Positions 17,082 through 25,958 of a stretch of 51,937 nucleotides of DNA are shown here, piece after piece. Made by a program: the position numbers and the translations under genes. The DNA is from Rossellomorea vietnamensis NBRC 101237 (lineage in GTDB: Bacteria > Bacillota > Bacilli > Bacillales > Bacillaceae_B), in assembly GCF_001591825.1 (NCBI RefSeq), contig NZ_BCVQ01000027.1, positions 1 to 51,937 of the forward strand. The letters are read 5' to 3'. How positions within the stretch are numbered: position 1 is the stretch's first letter; each line of letters starts with the position of its first letter. The notes beneath the pieces are model-generated. The model made no database searches. It worked only from the letters and a program-made list of their open reading frames with translations, and was not told the DNA's origin.

Positions 17082-18275
17082 GTGGCAAAAAAAGTGATTG
17101 CAATTAATGCTGGAAGCTCTTCGTTAAAGTTTCAGCTTTTTGATATGCCTGAAGAAACAGTCATTACTAAAGGTCTAATTGAACGTATCGGATTGAACGA
17201 TGCGGTTTTCAATATAACAGTGAACGATGAGAAACGTGAAGAAGTAACGGATATCCCGAACCATGAAGTAGCGGTTAAAATGCTGCTAGAAAAGCTGACA
17301 GGCTATGGCATCATCAACTCACTTGATGAAATCGAAGGAATCGGACATCGTGTCGTACACGGTGGGGAAGTCTTCAATGAATCCGTTCTGATCACTGACG
17401 AAGTGATTAACAAAATCGAAGAACTTTCTGATCTGGCACCACTTCATAACCCTGCAAACTTAACGGGAATCAAGGCATTCCAAAGTGTGTTGCCGACTGT
17501 TCCTGCGGTTGCTGTGTTTGATACAGCGTTCCACCAAACGATGCCTGAAAGCTCATTCTTGTACAGCCTTCCGTATGAGTACTATGAAGATTTCGGAATC
17601 CGTAAATATGGTTTCCACGGTACGTCCCATAAGTATGTATCTCAGCGTGCAGCTGAAATGCTTGGCCGTCCGGAAGAGCAAGTGCGCCTGATTTCTTGCC
17701 ATCTAGGGAATGGTGCAAGTATCGCAGCGATCGAAGGCGGTAAATCCATCGATACATCCATGGGCTTCACACCACTTGCCGGTGTTGCCATGGGGACTCG
17801 TTCAGGTAATATTGACCCGGCCCTTATCCCGTTCATTATGGAGAAAACAGGATCAACGGCTGATGAAGTATTGAATATCCTAAACAAGAAATCCGGTATG
17901 CTTGGTGTATCAGGATTCTCAAGTGACCTTCGTGATATCGAGATGCAGGCTTCAGAAGGTAACGAGCGTGCGGAACTGGCTCTTGAAGTGTTCGCTAACC
18001 GTATCCACAAATACATCGGTTCCTATGCATCACGCATGTACGGAGTAGACGCGATCGTCTTCACAGCAGGTATCGGTGAAAACAGTACATTGATCCGTGA
18101 AAAAGTCCTTCAAGGCTTGGAATTCATGGGCGTATACTGGGATCCTGCACGCAATCAGGTCCGTGGTAAAGAAGCATTCGTCAACTACCCGCATTCACCG
18201 GTAAAAGTCATGATCATTCCGACGAATGAAGAAGTCATGATCGCTCGTGATGTTGTGGAAAAAGGGAATATCTAA
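17082..18275 (+). CDS. ackA: Acetate kinase
   Basis: AckA converts acetyl phosphate and ADP to acetate and ATP, the last step of overflow acetate production. The 397-residue protein opens with [17 protein letters not shown] and contains the signatures [28 protein letters not shown] and the nucleotide motif HLGNGAS. I chose GTG 17082, with AAAAGGAG at 17066-17073, over the upstream in-frame ATG 17028, because the family N-terminus begins right there. Its own promoter with an upstream cre box points to CcpA activation. Confidence 0.97.
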   Translation: MAKKVIAINAGSSSLKFQLFDMPEETVITKGLIERIGLNDAVFNITVNDEKREEVTDIPNHEVAVKMLLEKLTGYGIINSLDEIEGIGHRVVHGGEVFNESVLITDEVINKIEELSDLAPLHNPANLTGIKAFQSVLPTVPAVAVFDTAFHQTMPESSFLYSLPYEYYEDFGIRKYGFHGTSHKYVSQRAAEMLGRPEEQVRLISCHLGNGASIAAIEGGKSIDTSMGFTPLAGVAMGTRSGNIDPALIPFIMEKTGSTADEVLNILNKKSGMLGVSGFSSDLRDIEMQASEGNERAELALEVFANRIHKYIGSYASRMYGVDAIVFTAGIGENSTLIREKVLQGLEFMGVYWDPARNQVRGKEAFVNYPHSPVKVMIIPTNEEVMIARDVVEKGNI

Positions 18276-18285
18276 TAAATGAAAT

Positions 18286-18317
18286 GGGATCGCCAGCTAT
18301 GGCGGTCCTGTTTTTTT
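18286..18317 (+). terminator. Terminator of ackA
   Basis: GATCGCC (18288-18294) pairs with GGCGGTC (18301-18307), extended by flanking pairs and followed by seven T. Confidence 0.85.
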
Positions 18318-18353
18318 GTTGGGAAAAAGAGGGACGGACCTCAAAAATGAGGA

Positions 18354-18461
18354 ATCATGCGGAAAATGACCTGGATCATGCCGGATCTACGATAATCATG
18401 CGTGTATTTAAACTTTCATGCGAGATCCACTTCTATCATGCGACATACCAATGAATCATGC
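18354..18461. repeat. 20-bp-periodic array, core ATCATGC (array C)
   Basis: Six copies start at 18354, 18375, 18395, 18415, 18435 and 18455, spaced 21, 20, 20, 20 and 20 bp. Five are exact ATCATGC and one is TTCATGC; three of them continue as CGGA or GGA. The spacers are unrelated to one another. The array fills most of the gap between the ackA terminator and the EcsC-like gene; I see no gene in it. Confidence 0.9.
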
Positions 18462-18547
18462 CGGATTGTCGGATTTTCTTTGCGAATAGAGAATACTGAC
18501 TATTCCCACCATTATCCCCGTCACAAAGGATTTGTCCATTCCATATA

Positions 18548-18556
18548 TGGTATACT
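18548..18556 (+). promoter_or_regulatory. Extended -10 promoter of the EcsC-family gene
   Basis: TGGTATACT (18548-18556) is an extended -10 element; no clear -35 box lies at the usual spacing. It gives a leader of about 30 nt. Confidence 0.5.
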
Positions 18557-18591
18557 ATACGTAATTTAAGGAATGTAAGGAGTGGAGAGAA

Positions 18592-19431
18592 GTGAACTGG
18601 TCAGAACGAGATAATCAGGTATGGCAGTCGATCAAGGCTTGGAGAGAAGAGTTGTATGAATATGAAGCGAATGATTTGGAGCATACATATGTGAAATGGC
18701 TGGATTACGCGTTTGAATCGATTCCTGAAGATGTTCAGGATCAGTTTTTTCAGCGTGTTGATGGCTGGTTATTTCATATGCATTCCCTGATTCAAGGTTC
18801 ACAGATGCAAAATGACGCACGGGAGCGGATCCTTGTGACGGCGCGGGCTTTCAATCAGGACATTCAGACGGTCGAGGATCTTCATTATTTAACGATTGAC
18901 CAGCTTCATTACATAGCGGAACAGCATGCGGGACGCCATCGCATCTATTCCCTGTTGCAGGGAGGGGTAACGGGTACCGGGGGGCTGGTGGCTCTTGGAT
19001 CGGATCTGCCTGCCATGCTCGTTATCAATCTCCGTTCGGTGCAGCTCATTGCCATCACGTATGGATTCGATGTTCAGACTCCGTTTGAAATGATGACCTC
19101 ACTGAAGGTGTTTCATGCGGCGACTCTTCCTTCAAGGCTCCGTGCCCTTGCGTGGGAGGATCTGATGGAGGACTTGAACAAGAAGGATTCCAATTACTTC
19201 TACGACGGGTCGGAGCAGTTGACGGACTATACGTGGCTCGAGGGGTCCATGAAGCAGGCACTGAAAGCGATGGCCATCACCATGTTTAAGGGGAAGAAGT
19301 GGTCGGGTCTGCCTCTTGTCAGCATTGCCATCGGAGCGGGATCCAATTATCAGCTTTCCAGGAAGATCACTGATTTTGCCGAAAAATATTATCAATACCG
19401 CTATTTGCGCGATAAGAAAAATGAACAATAA
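18592..19431 (+). CDS. EcsC family protein
   Basis: A 279-residue protein with the EcsC signature around residues 122-160: a Gly-rich hydrophobic segment (GGVTGTGGLVALGSDLPA) followed by INLRSVQLIAITYGFD. EcsC is the third product of the B. subtilis ecs locus, whose ABC transporter affects secretion and competence; the role of EcsC itself is not known. This copy is not next to an ecsAB transporter, so it is a stand-alone member. GTG start with GGAGTGGAG upstream. It ends at a terminator shared with the convergent small gene. Confidence 0.8.
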   Translation: MNWSERDNQVWQSIKAWREELYEYEANDLEHTYVKWLDYAFESIPEDVQDQFFQRVDGWLFHMHSLIQGSQMQNDARERILVTARAFNQDIQTVEDLHYLTIDQLHYIAEQHAGRHRIYSLLQGGVTGTGGLVALGSDLPAMLVINLRSVQLIAITYGFDVQTPFEMMTSLKVFHAATLPSRLRALAWEDLMEDLNKKDSNYFYDGSEQLTDYTWLEGSMKQALKAMAITMFKGKKWSGLPLVSIAIGAGSNYQLSRKITDFAEKYYQYRYLRDKKNEQ

Positions 19432-19432
19432 A

Positions 19433-19475
19433 AAAGGGAATGATGTGTTCAACGCATCATTCCCTTTCTGTTTTT
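19433..19475. terminator. Bidirectional terminator, overlapping the end of the minus-strand gene
   Basis: A 15-bp stem (19433-19447 with 19453-19467) with one G-T pair; A run before and T-rich tail after. The stop codon of the minus-strand gene (19457-19459) lies inside the right arm. Confidence 0.88.
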
Positions 19476-19768
19476 TCCGGATTGGTCCGGTACCAGAGCC
19501 ATAAATCATTGATTTCCGAAGCCCGTTCAGAAATTTCATGATTGATCATGCAGGACCGTTCAAAATCTTCTTCCCCAGCCAGTTCATCCTGAAGGCGCTC
19601 GATCTTCTCATCAATTTCCCCGATCCGGTCTGGAATCGTTCCCCGGACTCGCTCCCACTCAAGGAGAATCACTTCCTGTTCTTCTGATGAATACAACGGC
19701 CATTCCTTCAACTGCAATGGAAGGTGGATGCCAAGTCTTGAATCATATGAAAAAAATTCGTTCCTCAT
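19457..19768 (-). CDS. Small acidic, charged protein of unknown function
   Basis: A 103-residue soluble protein that I cannot assign to a named family. The first part contains a LHLPLQLKEWPLYS-like, aromatic-rich stretch; residues about 45-85 (IGEIDEKIERLQDELAGEEDFERS) look like an acidic coiled coil, and the end carries LWLWYRTNPEK. GAGGAG is on the minus strand about 11 nt before the ATG, rather far. No membrane segment, signal or cysteine pair. It is convergent with the EcsC-family gene and divergent from argG. Real coding is supported by the ribosome site, the terminator and the protein-like composition. Confidence 0.65.
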   Translation of the reverse strand: MRNEFFSYDSRLGIHLPLQLKEWPLYSSEEQEVILLEWERVRGTIPDRIGEIDEKIERLQDELAGEEDFERSCMINHEISERASEINDLWLWYRTNPEKTERE

Positions 19769-19881
19769 CTATCTGCATGCTCCTCACATTTCATTCTTCT
19801 TTCATCCTACAATAAATTCTGCGTGAAGCCCAGTACGAAGGGTATGTCACCAATTGTCCATAAAATAATTATACAAATTTA

Positions 19882-19895
19882 TGAATAAGTATTGA
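19882..19895. promoter_or_regulatory. ARG box 1 (AhrC/ArgR operator) upstream of argG
   Basis: TGAATAAGTATTGA closely matches the ArgR/AhrC half-site consensus TGAATWWWWATTCA (one or two mismatches). It overlaps the -35 of the argG promoter, a position suited to repression by arginine-bound AhrC. Confidence 0.65.
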
Positions 19896-19920
19896 TGTAT
19901 CCCTCGGAAACTGCTAATAT
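19892..19920 (+). promoter_or_regulatory. Sigma-A promoter of argGH
   Basis: TTGATG (19892-19897), 17-nt spacer, TAATAT (19915-19920) preceded by TGC, an extended -10. It overlaps ARG box 1. Confidence 0.6.
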
Positions 19921-19933
19921 AAATTCATCTTAA

Positions 19934-19947
19934 AGAATAAATATTCA
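19934..19947. promoter_or_regulatory. ARG box 2 downstream of the argG promoter
   Basis: AGAATAAATATTCA matches TGAATWWWWATTCA at 13 of 14 positions. It lies just after the expected transcription start, 52 bp from ARG box 1 (start to start), about five helical turns. Confidence 0.65.
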
Positions 19948-19979
19948 TTAATATAGAAAATCAACAGGAGGAGATACGG

Positions 19980-21191
19980 ATGAATAAAAAAGTGGTATTA
20001 GCCTACTCAGGTGGTTTGGATACGTCGGTTGCAGTTCAATGGTTAAAAGAAAAAGGATACGAAGTCATTGCATGCTGCCTGGATGTCGGGGAAGGAAAGG
20101 ACCTTGATTTTGTACAGGAAAAAGCATTGACGGTTGGAGCGTCTAAAAGCTATGTGATCGACGCCAAAGAAGAGTTCGCAAATGATTACGCGCTTATCGC
20201 TTTGCAAAGTCATGCACTTTACGAAGGAAAATACCCACTGGTGTCCGCTCTATCAAGACCGTTGATTGCAAAAAAACTTGTAGAAATTGCCGAACAGGAA
20301 AACGCAACGGCAGTGGCACATGGCTGCACGGGGAAAGGTAATGACCAGGTTAGATTCGAGGTGTCCATCGCGGCATTAAATCCAAATTTAGAAGTAATCG
20401 CCCCGGTTCGTGAATGGAAATGGTCACGTGAAGAGGAAATTGAATATGCGAAAGACAAGGGGATTCCGATTCCCATCAATCTTGATTCACCATACAGCAT
20501 CGACCAGAATCTTTGGGGTAGAAGCAATGAGTGCGGGGTGCTGGAAAATCCTTGGGCTGCACCACCGGAAGATGCATACGATCTAACATCAAGCATCGAA
20601 GAATCGCCAAATGAAGCGGATGTAGTTGAAATCACGTTCTCAAAAGGCGTGCCTGTTGAACTGAATCAAGTGGCATATCCTCTTGATGAAATCATTGCGA
20701 AACTGAATGTGCTGGCCGGTAAGCACGGAGTCGGCCGTATCGATCATGTGGAAAACCGTCTTGTGGGGATCAAGTCACGTGAAGTCTACGAATGTCCGGC
20801 TGCCATGACCCTGTTAAAAGCTCATAAGGAACTGGAAGACCTGACATTGGTGAAAGAAGTTGCCCATTTCAAACCGGTGATCGAGAAAAAAATGACCGAA
20901 TTAATTTATGAGGGACTTTGGTTCTCTCCATTAAATAAAGCGTTGAAGGCCTTCCTTGATCAAACGCAAGTGTATGTAAATGGTGTCGTACGCGTGAAAT
21001 TATTCAAAGGCCATGCCATCGTCGAAGGAAGAAAATCACCGAATTCCCTGTATGATGAAAACCTTGCAACGTACACAAAAGCGGATGAATTCGATCATGA
21101 TGCTGCCATTGGATTCATTCAACTATGGGGTCTGCCGACGAAGGTGTCTTCCATGGTCAACGCTGAGAAGAAAGAGAAAGTCACTCTATGA
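19980..21191 (+). CDS. argG: Argininosuccinate synthase
   Basis: ArgG joins citrulline and aspartate with ATP to form argininosuccinate, the seventh step of arginine synthesis. The 403-residue enzyme has the PP-loop SGGLDTS at 10-16, the [15 protein letters not shown] block (about 112-126) and a [17 protein letters not shown] stretch. Length equals the Bacillus enzyme. ACAGGAGGAG sets the ATG. The stop overlaps the argH start by 4 nt, so the two are translated together; two ARG boxes upstream suggest repression by AhrC. Confidence 0.97.
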   Translation: MNKKVVLAYSGGLDTSVAVQWLKEKGYEVIACCLDVGEGKDLDFVQEKALTVGASKSYVIDAKEEFANDYALIALQSHALYEGKYPLVSALSRPLIAKKLVEIAEQENATAVAHGCTGKGNDQVRFEVSIAALNPNLEVIAPVREWKWSREEEIEYAKDKGIPIPINLDSPYSIDQNLWGRSNECGVLENPWAAPPEDAYDLTSSIEESPNEADVVEITFSKGVPVELNQVAYPLDEIIAKLNVLAGKHGVGRIDHVENRLVGIKSREVYECPAAMTLLKAHKELEDLTLVKEVAHFKPVIEKKMTELIYEGLWFSPLNKALKAFLDQTQVYVNGVVRVKLFKGHAIVEGRKSPNSLYDENLATYTKADEFDHDAAIGFIQLWGLPTKVSSMVNAEKKEKVTL

Positions 21192-22582
21192 GTAAGCTGT
21201 GGGGAGGACGTTTCACCAAGAAGCCGGAAGAGTGGGTGGATGAATTCAATGCATCCATCTCATTCGACCAGGAGCTCGTACTGGAGGACATTGAAGGCAG
21301 CATCGCCCATGTGAAAATGTTGAAAAAGTGCGGGATCCTGACAGATAGTGAATCCGATCAGATCCTCGATGGCCTCCATGTGCTGTATGGAAAAGCTGAA
21401 AAGAATGAGCTTCAGTTTTCCGTTGAGTATGAGGACATTCATTTGAATCTGGAGAAGCATCTGATCGATTTAATCGGTGAGGTCGGCGGCAAGCTCCACA
21501 CGGGCAGAAGCCGTAACGACCAGGTGGCGACAGACATGCATCTCTTTTTAAAAAGACGTGTGGAAGAAATCGTCAAGCTCGTTGAGGAACTTCAGGAAGC
21601 GATCATAGTCCAGGCGGAGGACAACGTAGAAACGATCATTCCGGGATACACTCATCTGCAGCGTGCCCAGCCGATTTCGTTCGCTCATCATCTGATGTGT
21701 TATTTCTGGATGCTGAACCGTGATAAGGAGCGACTCGCTGATTCCCTGAAAAGAATCGATATCTCCCCATTGGGAGCAGGTGCACTGGCAGGGACGACAT
21801 TCCCCATCGACAGGGAATATTCAGCTGAGCTTCTTGGTTTCGGTTCGTGCTATGAAAATAGTCTCGATGCCGTAAGTGACCGTGATTTCATCCTGGAATT
21901 CCTGAGCAACAGCTCGATCATGATGACCCATCTTTCCCGCCTTGCGGAAGAGATGATCCTGTGGTCCACGGAAGAGTTTCGATTCATCGAGCTCGATGAC
22001 AGTTTCACGACTGGAAGCAGCATCATGCCGCAGAAGAAGAATCCGGATATGGCGGAGCTTGTCAGAGGGAAGACGGGCAGAGTGAATGGAAATCTCATTT
22101 CTCTTCTCACTGTGTTGAAAGGTCTGCCCCTTGCATACAACAAGGACATGCAGGAAGACAAGGAAGGCATGTTCGATACGGTGAAGACCGTCGTGGGATC
22201 ACTTAAGATCTTTACGGGCATGATTTCGACGATGAAGGTGAACAGTGAACAGATGAAGGAAGCGGTCGGGAATGATTTTTCCAATGCGACAGAGCTTGCG
22301 GATTACTTGGCGACGAAGGGGATTCCGTTCAGACAGGCCCATGAAATCGTCGGGAAGCTTGTGCTGTATTGCATCGAGAAGGGCTGCTATCTGAAGGATG
22401 TATCGATTGAGGAGTATGGTGAGTTTTCTTCGTTGATCGAGGAGGATATTTATTCGATTCTGACTCCGTATTCGGCTGTAGAGAGACGGAAGTCGTATGG
22501 TGGTACTGGATTTGAGCAGGTGAAGGTGCAGATTGGGAAGGGGAAGGTTGAGTTAGGGGCTTTTGTTGAACAATCTGTGTAG
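21188..22582 (+). CDS. argH: Argininosuccinate lyase
   Basis: ArgH splits argininosuccinate into arginine and fumarate. The 464-residue protein belongs to the fumarase/aspartase superfamily; it opens with [10 protein letters not shown] and has [12 protein letters not shown] (about residues 99-110), the [13 protein letters not shown] block and the superfamily signature [11 protein letters not shown] at 276-286, whose serine loop holds the catalytic base. Its ATG overlaps the argG stop (ATGA) and has only a weak ribosome site, which fits translational coupling. Confidence 0.97.
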   Translation: MSKLWGGRFTKKPEEWVDEFNASISFDQELVLEDIEGSIAHVKMLKKCGILTDSESDQILDGLHVLYGKAEKNELQFSVEYEDIHLNLEKHLIDLIGEVGGKLHTGRSRNDQVATDMHLFLKRRVEEIVKLVEELQEAIIVQAEDNVETIIPGYTHLQRAQPISFAHHLMCYFWMLNRDKERLADSLKRIDISPLGAGALAGTTFPIDREYSAELLGFGSCYENSLDAVSDRDFILEFLSNSSIMMTHLSRLAEEMILWSTEEFRFIELDDSFTTGSSIMPQKKNPDMAELVRGKTGRVNGNLISLLTVLKGLPLAYNKDMQEDKEGMFDTVKTVVGSLKIFTGMISTMKVNSEQMKEAVGNDFSNATELADYLATKGIPFRQAHEIVGKLVLYCIEKGCYLKDVSIEEYGEFSSLIEEDIYSILTPYSAVERRKSYGGTGFEQVKVQIGKGKVELGAFVEQSV

Positions 22583-22587
22583 AAGAA

Positions 22588-22637
22588 AAAGAAGCGATTG
22601 GGGTGAACGAGTCTCCCTCAACCGCTTCTTTCTTTTT
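22588..22637 (+). terminator. Terminator of argGH
   Basis: A long imperfect stem whose base AAAGAAGCG (22588-22596) pairs perfectly with CGCTTCTTT (22623-22631), followed by seven T. Confidence 0.85.
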
Positions 22638-22659
22638 TTGATGGATTAAAGATAATAAA

Positions 22660-23112
22660 TCAATCTTCCACTTCTTCCGTTCTGACAACCAGTACGTCGC
22701 AGTGGGCAGCCCGGGTGATGTGTTCGGAGACGCTGCCGATGAGGAAGCGTTCGACGGCGTTGAGGCCGGTGGCTCCGCATATGATGAGGTCTGCTTTGAC
22801 GTTTTTGTTTGCTTCTCTTGGGATGATCACTTTCGGGGAGCCGTATTCGACATAGGTTTTGACTTTGGTCAATCCGGCTTTCCCCGCTTCTTCTTTGTAC
22901 TCGTTTAATAATTCTTCAGCATACTTGATGGCTCTTTCTCCCACAGTGCGGTCGTAGGATTCGATGGCCGCGAAAGAGCGGGTGTCGATGACGTGGATCA
23001 GGGAAAGAACGGCGTCGTTCCGTTTGGCGATGGCAATCGCTTTTTTGAAGGCCCATTCTGCTTCCCTGGATCCATCTACAGCTACTAATATGTTGTGATA
23101 TTTTAAACTCAT
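22660..23112 (-). CDS. Universal stress protein, UspA family
   Basis: A 150-residue single-domain Usp protein. It has the N-terminal ILVAVDGS strand-loop and the nucleotide motif G-x2-G-x9-GS near the end (GATGLNAVERFLIGSVS), so it should bind ATP. AAGGAGGGG on the minus strand precedes the ATG. Several Usp paralogues occur in Bacillus (for example nhaX and yxiE) and I cannot tell which this is. Roles are in general stress and starvation; there is no functional link to the convergent arginine genes. Confidence 0.9.
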   Translation of the reverse strand: MSLKYHNILVAVDGSREAEWAFKKAIAIAKRNDAVLSLIHVIDTRSFAAIESYDRTVGERAIKYAEELLNEYKEEAGKAGLTKVKTYVEYGSPKVIIPREANKNVKADLIICGATGLNAVERFLIGSVSEHITRAAHCDVLVVRTEEVED

Positions 23113-23220
23113 TGTGATCCCCTCCTTACATTCATCATACTATATTTTCCCACTTATATCTGTAGCCAATTTTCGAACAATAAAGGAGAATCGACTACTT
23201 ATTTTTAAGGGGGAATCACC

Positions 23221-23373
23221 ATGAAGAAGAGAGATCCGAAAGAGCAGTTCACATATGATGAAAATGCGAACCAGCAGGTAAGTCAGCAGATCATGGATTC
23301 ATATACGAGCGGTGTCATCGATACGGAGAATGGTCAGTATGGTACGTATGAAAACGAACAATATGAAGAGTAG
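23221..23373 (+). CDS. Small hydrophilic protein, possibly DUF4025/YozQ-like
   Basis: A 50-residue protein, highly polar, beginning KKRDPKEQF and containing QQIMDSYTSGVIDTENG, then a Tyr/Glu/Gln-rich tail. AAGGGGGAA (23207-23215) is well placed and a strong terminator follows, so the gene is well supported. The QVSQQIMDSYTSGVID stretch recalls the short YozQ/DUF4025 family of Bacillus, but this is from memory and uncertain. No membrane segment. The function is unknown; a spore-associated role is conceivable. Confidence 0.65.
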   Translation: MKKRDPKEQFTYDENANQQVSQQIMDSYTSGVIDTENGQYGTYENEQYEE

Positions 23374-23383
23374 GTAAAGGAAA

Positions 23384-23422
23384 AGCTTGCAGAGAAAGTT
23401 AATGTTTCTGCAAGCTCTTTTT
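23384..23422 (+). terminator. Terminator of the 50-aa gene
   Basis: A perfect 10-bp stem AGCTTGCAGA/TCTGCAAGCT (23384-23393 with 23407-23416), followed by a C and six T. Confidence 0.88.
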
Positions 23423-23448
23423 TATGGCTTAAGCTCCCCTGAATGAAA

Positions 23449-23460
23449 AGGTCCGTCCCT
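23449..23460. repeat. 12-mer AGGTCCGTCCCT, second copy
   Basis: Exact reverse complement of AGGGACGGACCT at 18330-18341, just before array C. A perfect 12-mer twice between genes in 52 kb is unlikely by chance and suggests a dispersed short repeat. Confidence 0.6.
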
Positions 23461-23505
23461 TCTGCTACAATACTTTATATTATAAAGAGAATAGGAGGTC
23501 ACGGC

Positions 23506-24603
23506 ATGAAGAAACCTGTGATCATTGTCGGGGCAGGCCTGAGCGGTCTCAGGGCCGCTTCCCTTCTCCACACGCAAGGCGTTGAGAGTGTGGTCCTTGA
23601 AGCCCGGGGAAGAATCGGAGGGAGAGTCATGAGCGAGACCATCGGAGGGACGGACCTTGGGAAAGTGGACCTCGGACCGACGTGGTTCTGGCCTGACTAT
23701 GAGCCGCTCATCACACGTCTTGTAAAGGAGCTCGGTTTACAGACGTTCCTGCAGCATACGGAAGGAGCCCTTCTCTATGACCAGTCAGAAAATACTGTTC
23801 CCGAACGGCATGTGTTACCGGAAGGGGCTGTACAAAGATCTTTCAGGCTGCATGGCGGTGTGGAGGCACTCATTGATGCCGTCCATGATACTCTTCCGCC
23901 CGGTACTGTTCAGTTGAATACAACCGTAAAAACAATCAGGATGGATAACGGTGGCGACATCACGGTCGAAGCTGATGAGCAAGGCGGGAAGAAGGAATGG
24001 AAGGCAGAAGCTGTGATTCTTGCCATGCCACCACGACTTGTGGCACGACATCTTTCATTCTCACCTTCTCTTCCGGAAGCCCTTATCCAAAGCATGCTTG
24101 AAATGCCGACTTGGATGGCGGGACAGGCAAAGGCAATAGCCATTTATGAACGGCCTTTCTGGCGGAAGGATGATCTTTCGGGTCAGGTAACGAGCTGGGC
24201 AGGTCCCCTTCAGGAAATACATGACGCTTCACCAGATAAAGGGGCAGGTGCTTTGTTTGGATTCTTCGGGATGCCGGCTGCAACGCGCAGGGAGCTGGGT
24301 GAGGATAAAATAGTGGAACTTGTCCTGGAACAGCTGAAACGCTTATTCGGTGAGCAGGCGGGTTCGCCAATCTCCCTTCTGTACAAGGACTGGTCAGATG
24401 ACCCACATACTGCGGTAAAAGAAGATGCTGAACCGCTTATGAATTTTCCTGAATATGGTCCACTTGGGCATGCAGGTGTGTGGGAAAGGAAAATCCTATT
24501 TGCCGGAACCGAAACAGCAGCCGAAAGTGGCGGTCATCTCGAAGGTGCTCTCCGGTCGGCTGAGCGTACGGTTTCCAGATTACTGGAGAACCCATATAAA
24601 TAA
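23506..24603 (+). CDS. FAD-dependent amine oxidase family protein
   Basis: A 365-residue flavoprotein. The Rossmann FAD motif GAGLSG (9-14) ends with the ribose-binding E32 and is followed by ARGRIGGR (33-40), the monoamine oxidase signature. Near the C-terminus KILFAGTETAAESGGHLEGALRSAER (about 330-355) is the second FAD contact of the family. It is shorter than eukaryotic MAO and lacks a membrane anchor, so it is probably cytoplasmic; the amine substrate is unknown. I chose ATG 23506 because GGAGG lies just upstream and the longer frame crosses the dispersed 12-mer. No partner genes nearby. Confidence 0.87.
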   Translation: MKKPVIIVGAGLSGLRAASLLHTQGVESVVLEARGRIGGRVMSETIGGTDLGKVDLGPTWFWPDYEPLITRLVKELGLQTFLQHTEGALLYDQSENTVPERHVLPEGAVQRSFRLHGGVEALIDAVHDTLPPGTVQLNTTVKTIRMDNGGDITVEADEQGGKKEWKAEAVILAMPPRLVARHLSFSPSLPEALIQSMLEMPTWMAGQAKAIAIYERPFWRKDDLSGQVTSWAGPLQEIHDASPDKGAGALFGFFGMPAATRRELGEDKIVELVLEQLKRLFGEQAGSPISLLYKDWSDDPHTAVKEDAEPLMNFPEYGPLGHAGVWERKILFAGTETAAESGGHLEGALRSAERTVSRLLENPYK

Positions 24604-24607
24604 AGAG

Positions 24608-24638
24608 AGAGCCATCACATAAACCCTGTGATGGCTCT
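24608..24638. terminator. Bidirectional terminator-like hairpin
   Basis: A perfect 12-bp stem (24608-24619 with 24627-24638) between convergent genes. The T run is weak on the plus side. Confidence 0.7.
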
Positions 24639-24645
24639 TGATCTG

Positions 24646-25299
24646 TTATGCCTCTTCGTACACAACCTCAACATCCCCTTTATCCTCATGCATCTTGAAT
24701 AGAGCCCCGGCAATCTTATCCCCCGAGAAATAAGTGTCTTCCTGAACAAAACCATTAATGGTCAAAGTCCCGACATAGATTCCTTTCGGCGTCAGTTCCT
24801 GATTCAGGCTGTAAGCGAGGTTTCTCAAGCCCGCTTTTCCGACCGATAATGAAGCAACGTCTGCACTTGGATAAAGCGAAAGTCCTCCACCTGTCAAAAG
24901 AATGGATCCTGAGTCTTTTTTCATGGAAGGAATGATTTCCTGAACGGCGACCAGTGCACCTGCCACGTTCACTTTAAAGTCATAAACGAAATCCTCCACG
25001 CTGATCGCAGTCGGTTGTCCAGGTCGGATGGACGCTGCATTATACAACAGGACCTCGATTTCATCACCAAATGCAGCTCTTACTTCAGCAATAGCCTTTT
25101 TCATGGACGATTCGGATGAAACATCACCTTGAAATCCTTTTGCTGTGATACCATGCGCCGCTAAATCACTTTCAAGCTTCTGCAGTGAAGAGAGGGTACG
25201 AGAAATGAGTGCCACCTTGTAACCTTTCAATCCAAAATTCTTCGCCGTCTCATAGCTAATACCTTTACCAGCTCCAATAATGACAATCGTTTTATTCAT
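24646..25299 (-). CDS. SDR-family oxidoreductase-like protein with altered active site
   Basis: A 217-residue short-chain dehydrogenase/reductase. The N-terminal cofactor loop reads GAGKGIS instead of TGxxxGIG, and NAAS corresponds to the NNAG strand motif. The usual YxxxK is replaced: K is present in LSVGKAG but the Tyr position is Leu, so classical catalysis is doubtful. It lies 68 bp downstream of marR on the same strand, and each gene has the same 16-bp operator-like sequence before it, so the MarR protein probably controls it. It may be an atypical reductase, or a sensor or binding protein. Confidence 0.82.
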   Translation of the reverse strand: MNKTIVIIGAGKGISYETAKNFGLKGYKVALISRTLSSLQKLESDLAAHGITAKGFQGDVSSESSMKKAIAEVRAAFGDEIEVLLYNAASIRPGQPTAISVEDFVYDFKVNVAGALVAVQEIIPSMKKDSGSILLTGGGLSLYPSADVASLSVGKAGLRNLAYSLNQELTPKGIYVGTLTINGFVQEDTYFSGDKIAGALFKMHEDKGDVEVVYEEA

Positions 25300-25321
25300 A
25301 ATGTATTCCTCCGATTTTTAT

Positions 25322-25337
25322 ATTTGTATATGCAAAT
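25322..25337. promoter_or_regulatory. Probable MarR operator before the SDR gene
   Basis: ATTTGTATATGCAAAT is an imperfect palindrome. Its match to the site before marR (25817-25832, read on the opposite strand) is 15 of 16. It is 22 bp from the SDR start codon. Confidence 0.75.
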
Positions 25338-25367
25338 GAAAAGGTAAAAAAAAGAGCGCAACAATTC

Positions 25368-25799
25368 TCACTCTTTTTCAAGCTTTAGACTTGCTTCATG
25401 CAGCATCTTACTTAAATCCAGGCTGAAATCCTTCCCGAGTGTCTCGGAATAATCCTGGAACATTTCTTTGATTGACACGCGGAATTCGCGGTACAATTCT
25501 TCCCCTTCTTCCGTTAATGAAATGAAGGTTTGCTTACCGGACATTTTGCGAACAACGATGTTTCGCTTTTCCAGTTTATCAATGAAACGTGTACTGGTTG
25601 AAGGAGCAATGGCCAGCTTTTGACATAGCTCTTTCTGTGTAATTCCAGGCTTAAAGTGAATAACCATGATCATATAAAAGTAGGATGGAGCAAGTCCCCC
25701 GGCATCCAGGTGTTTTTCAGCAAGCTTGGTGATGCTGCGGGAAAAACGGCTTGCCGTGAAATATAAGCAGTGAATCAGAACATCTTCTTCTTGATTCAT
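25368..25799 (-). CDS. MarR family transcriptional regulator
   Basis: A 143-residue winged-helix dimer-type repressor: recognition part around residues 50-95 (GITQKELCQKLAIAPSTSTRFIDKLEKRNIV), wing with the RKMSGKQTFISLTEEGEEL stretch, helical ends for dimerisation. In this family a small phenolic or oxidative signal releases the DNA. A perfect TTGACA -35 (minus strand of 25853-25858) and an operator overlapping the -10 zone suggest autorepression. The downstream SDR has the same operator, so it is the likely target. Confidence 0.9.
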   Translation of the reverse strand: MNQEEDVLIHCLYFTASRFSRSITKLAEKHLDAGGLAPSYFYMIMVIHFKPGITQKELCQKLAIAPSTSTRFIDKLEKRNIVVRKMSGKQTFISLTEEGEELYREFRVSIKEMFQDYSETLGKDFSLDLSKMLHEASLKLEKE

Positions 25800-25816
25800 A
25801 AGGTCAACATCCTTTC

Positions 25817-25832
25817 ATTTGCACATACAAAT
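25817..25832. promoter_or_regulatory. Probable MarR operator before marR
   Basis: ATTTGCACATACAAAT on the plus strand; its reverse complement differs from the SDR site by one base. It overlaps the expected -10 zone of the marR promoter, whose -35 TTGACA is the complement of 25853-25858. Confidence 0.75.
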
Positions 25833-25958
25833 TAACACAAGCGATACCGCTATGTCAACATAAGCGGCAGTTATGATGCTCCTTTCAGTTTTTCTATTAT
25901 ACGGATACCAGACTTTTACATTAAAATAAAAAGGAGATAGTGGAAAAGGGGTGTTGGA

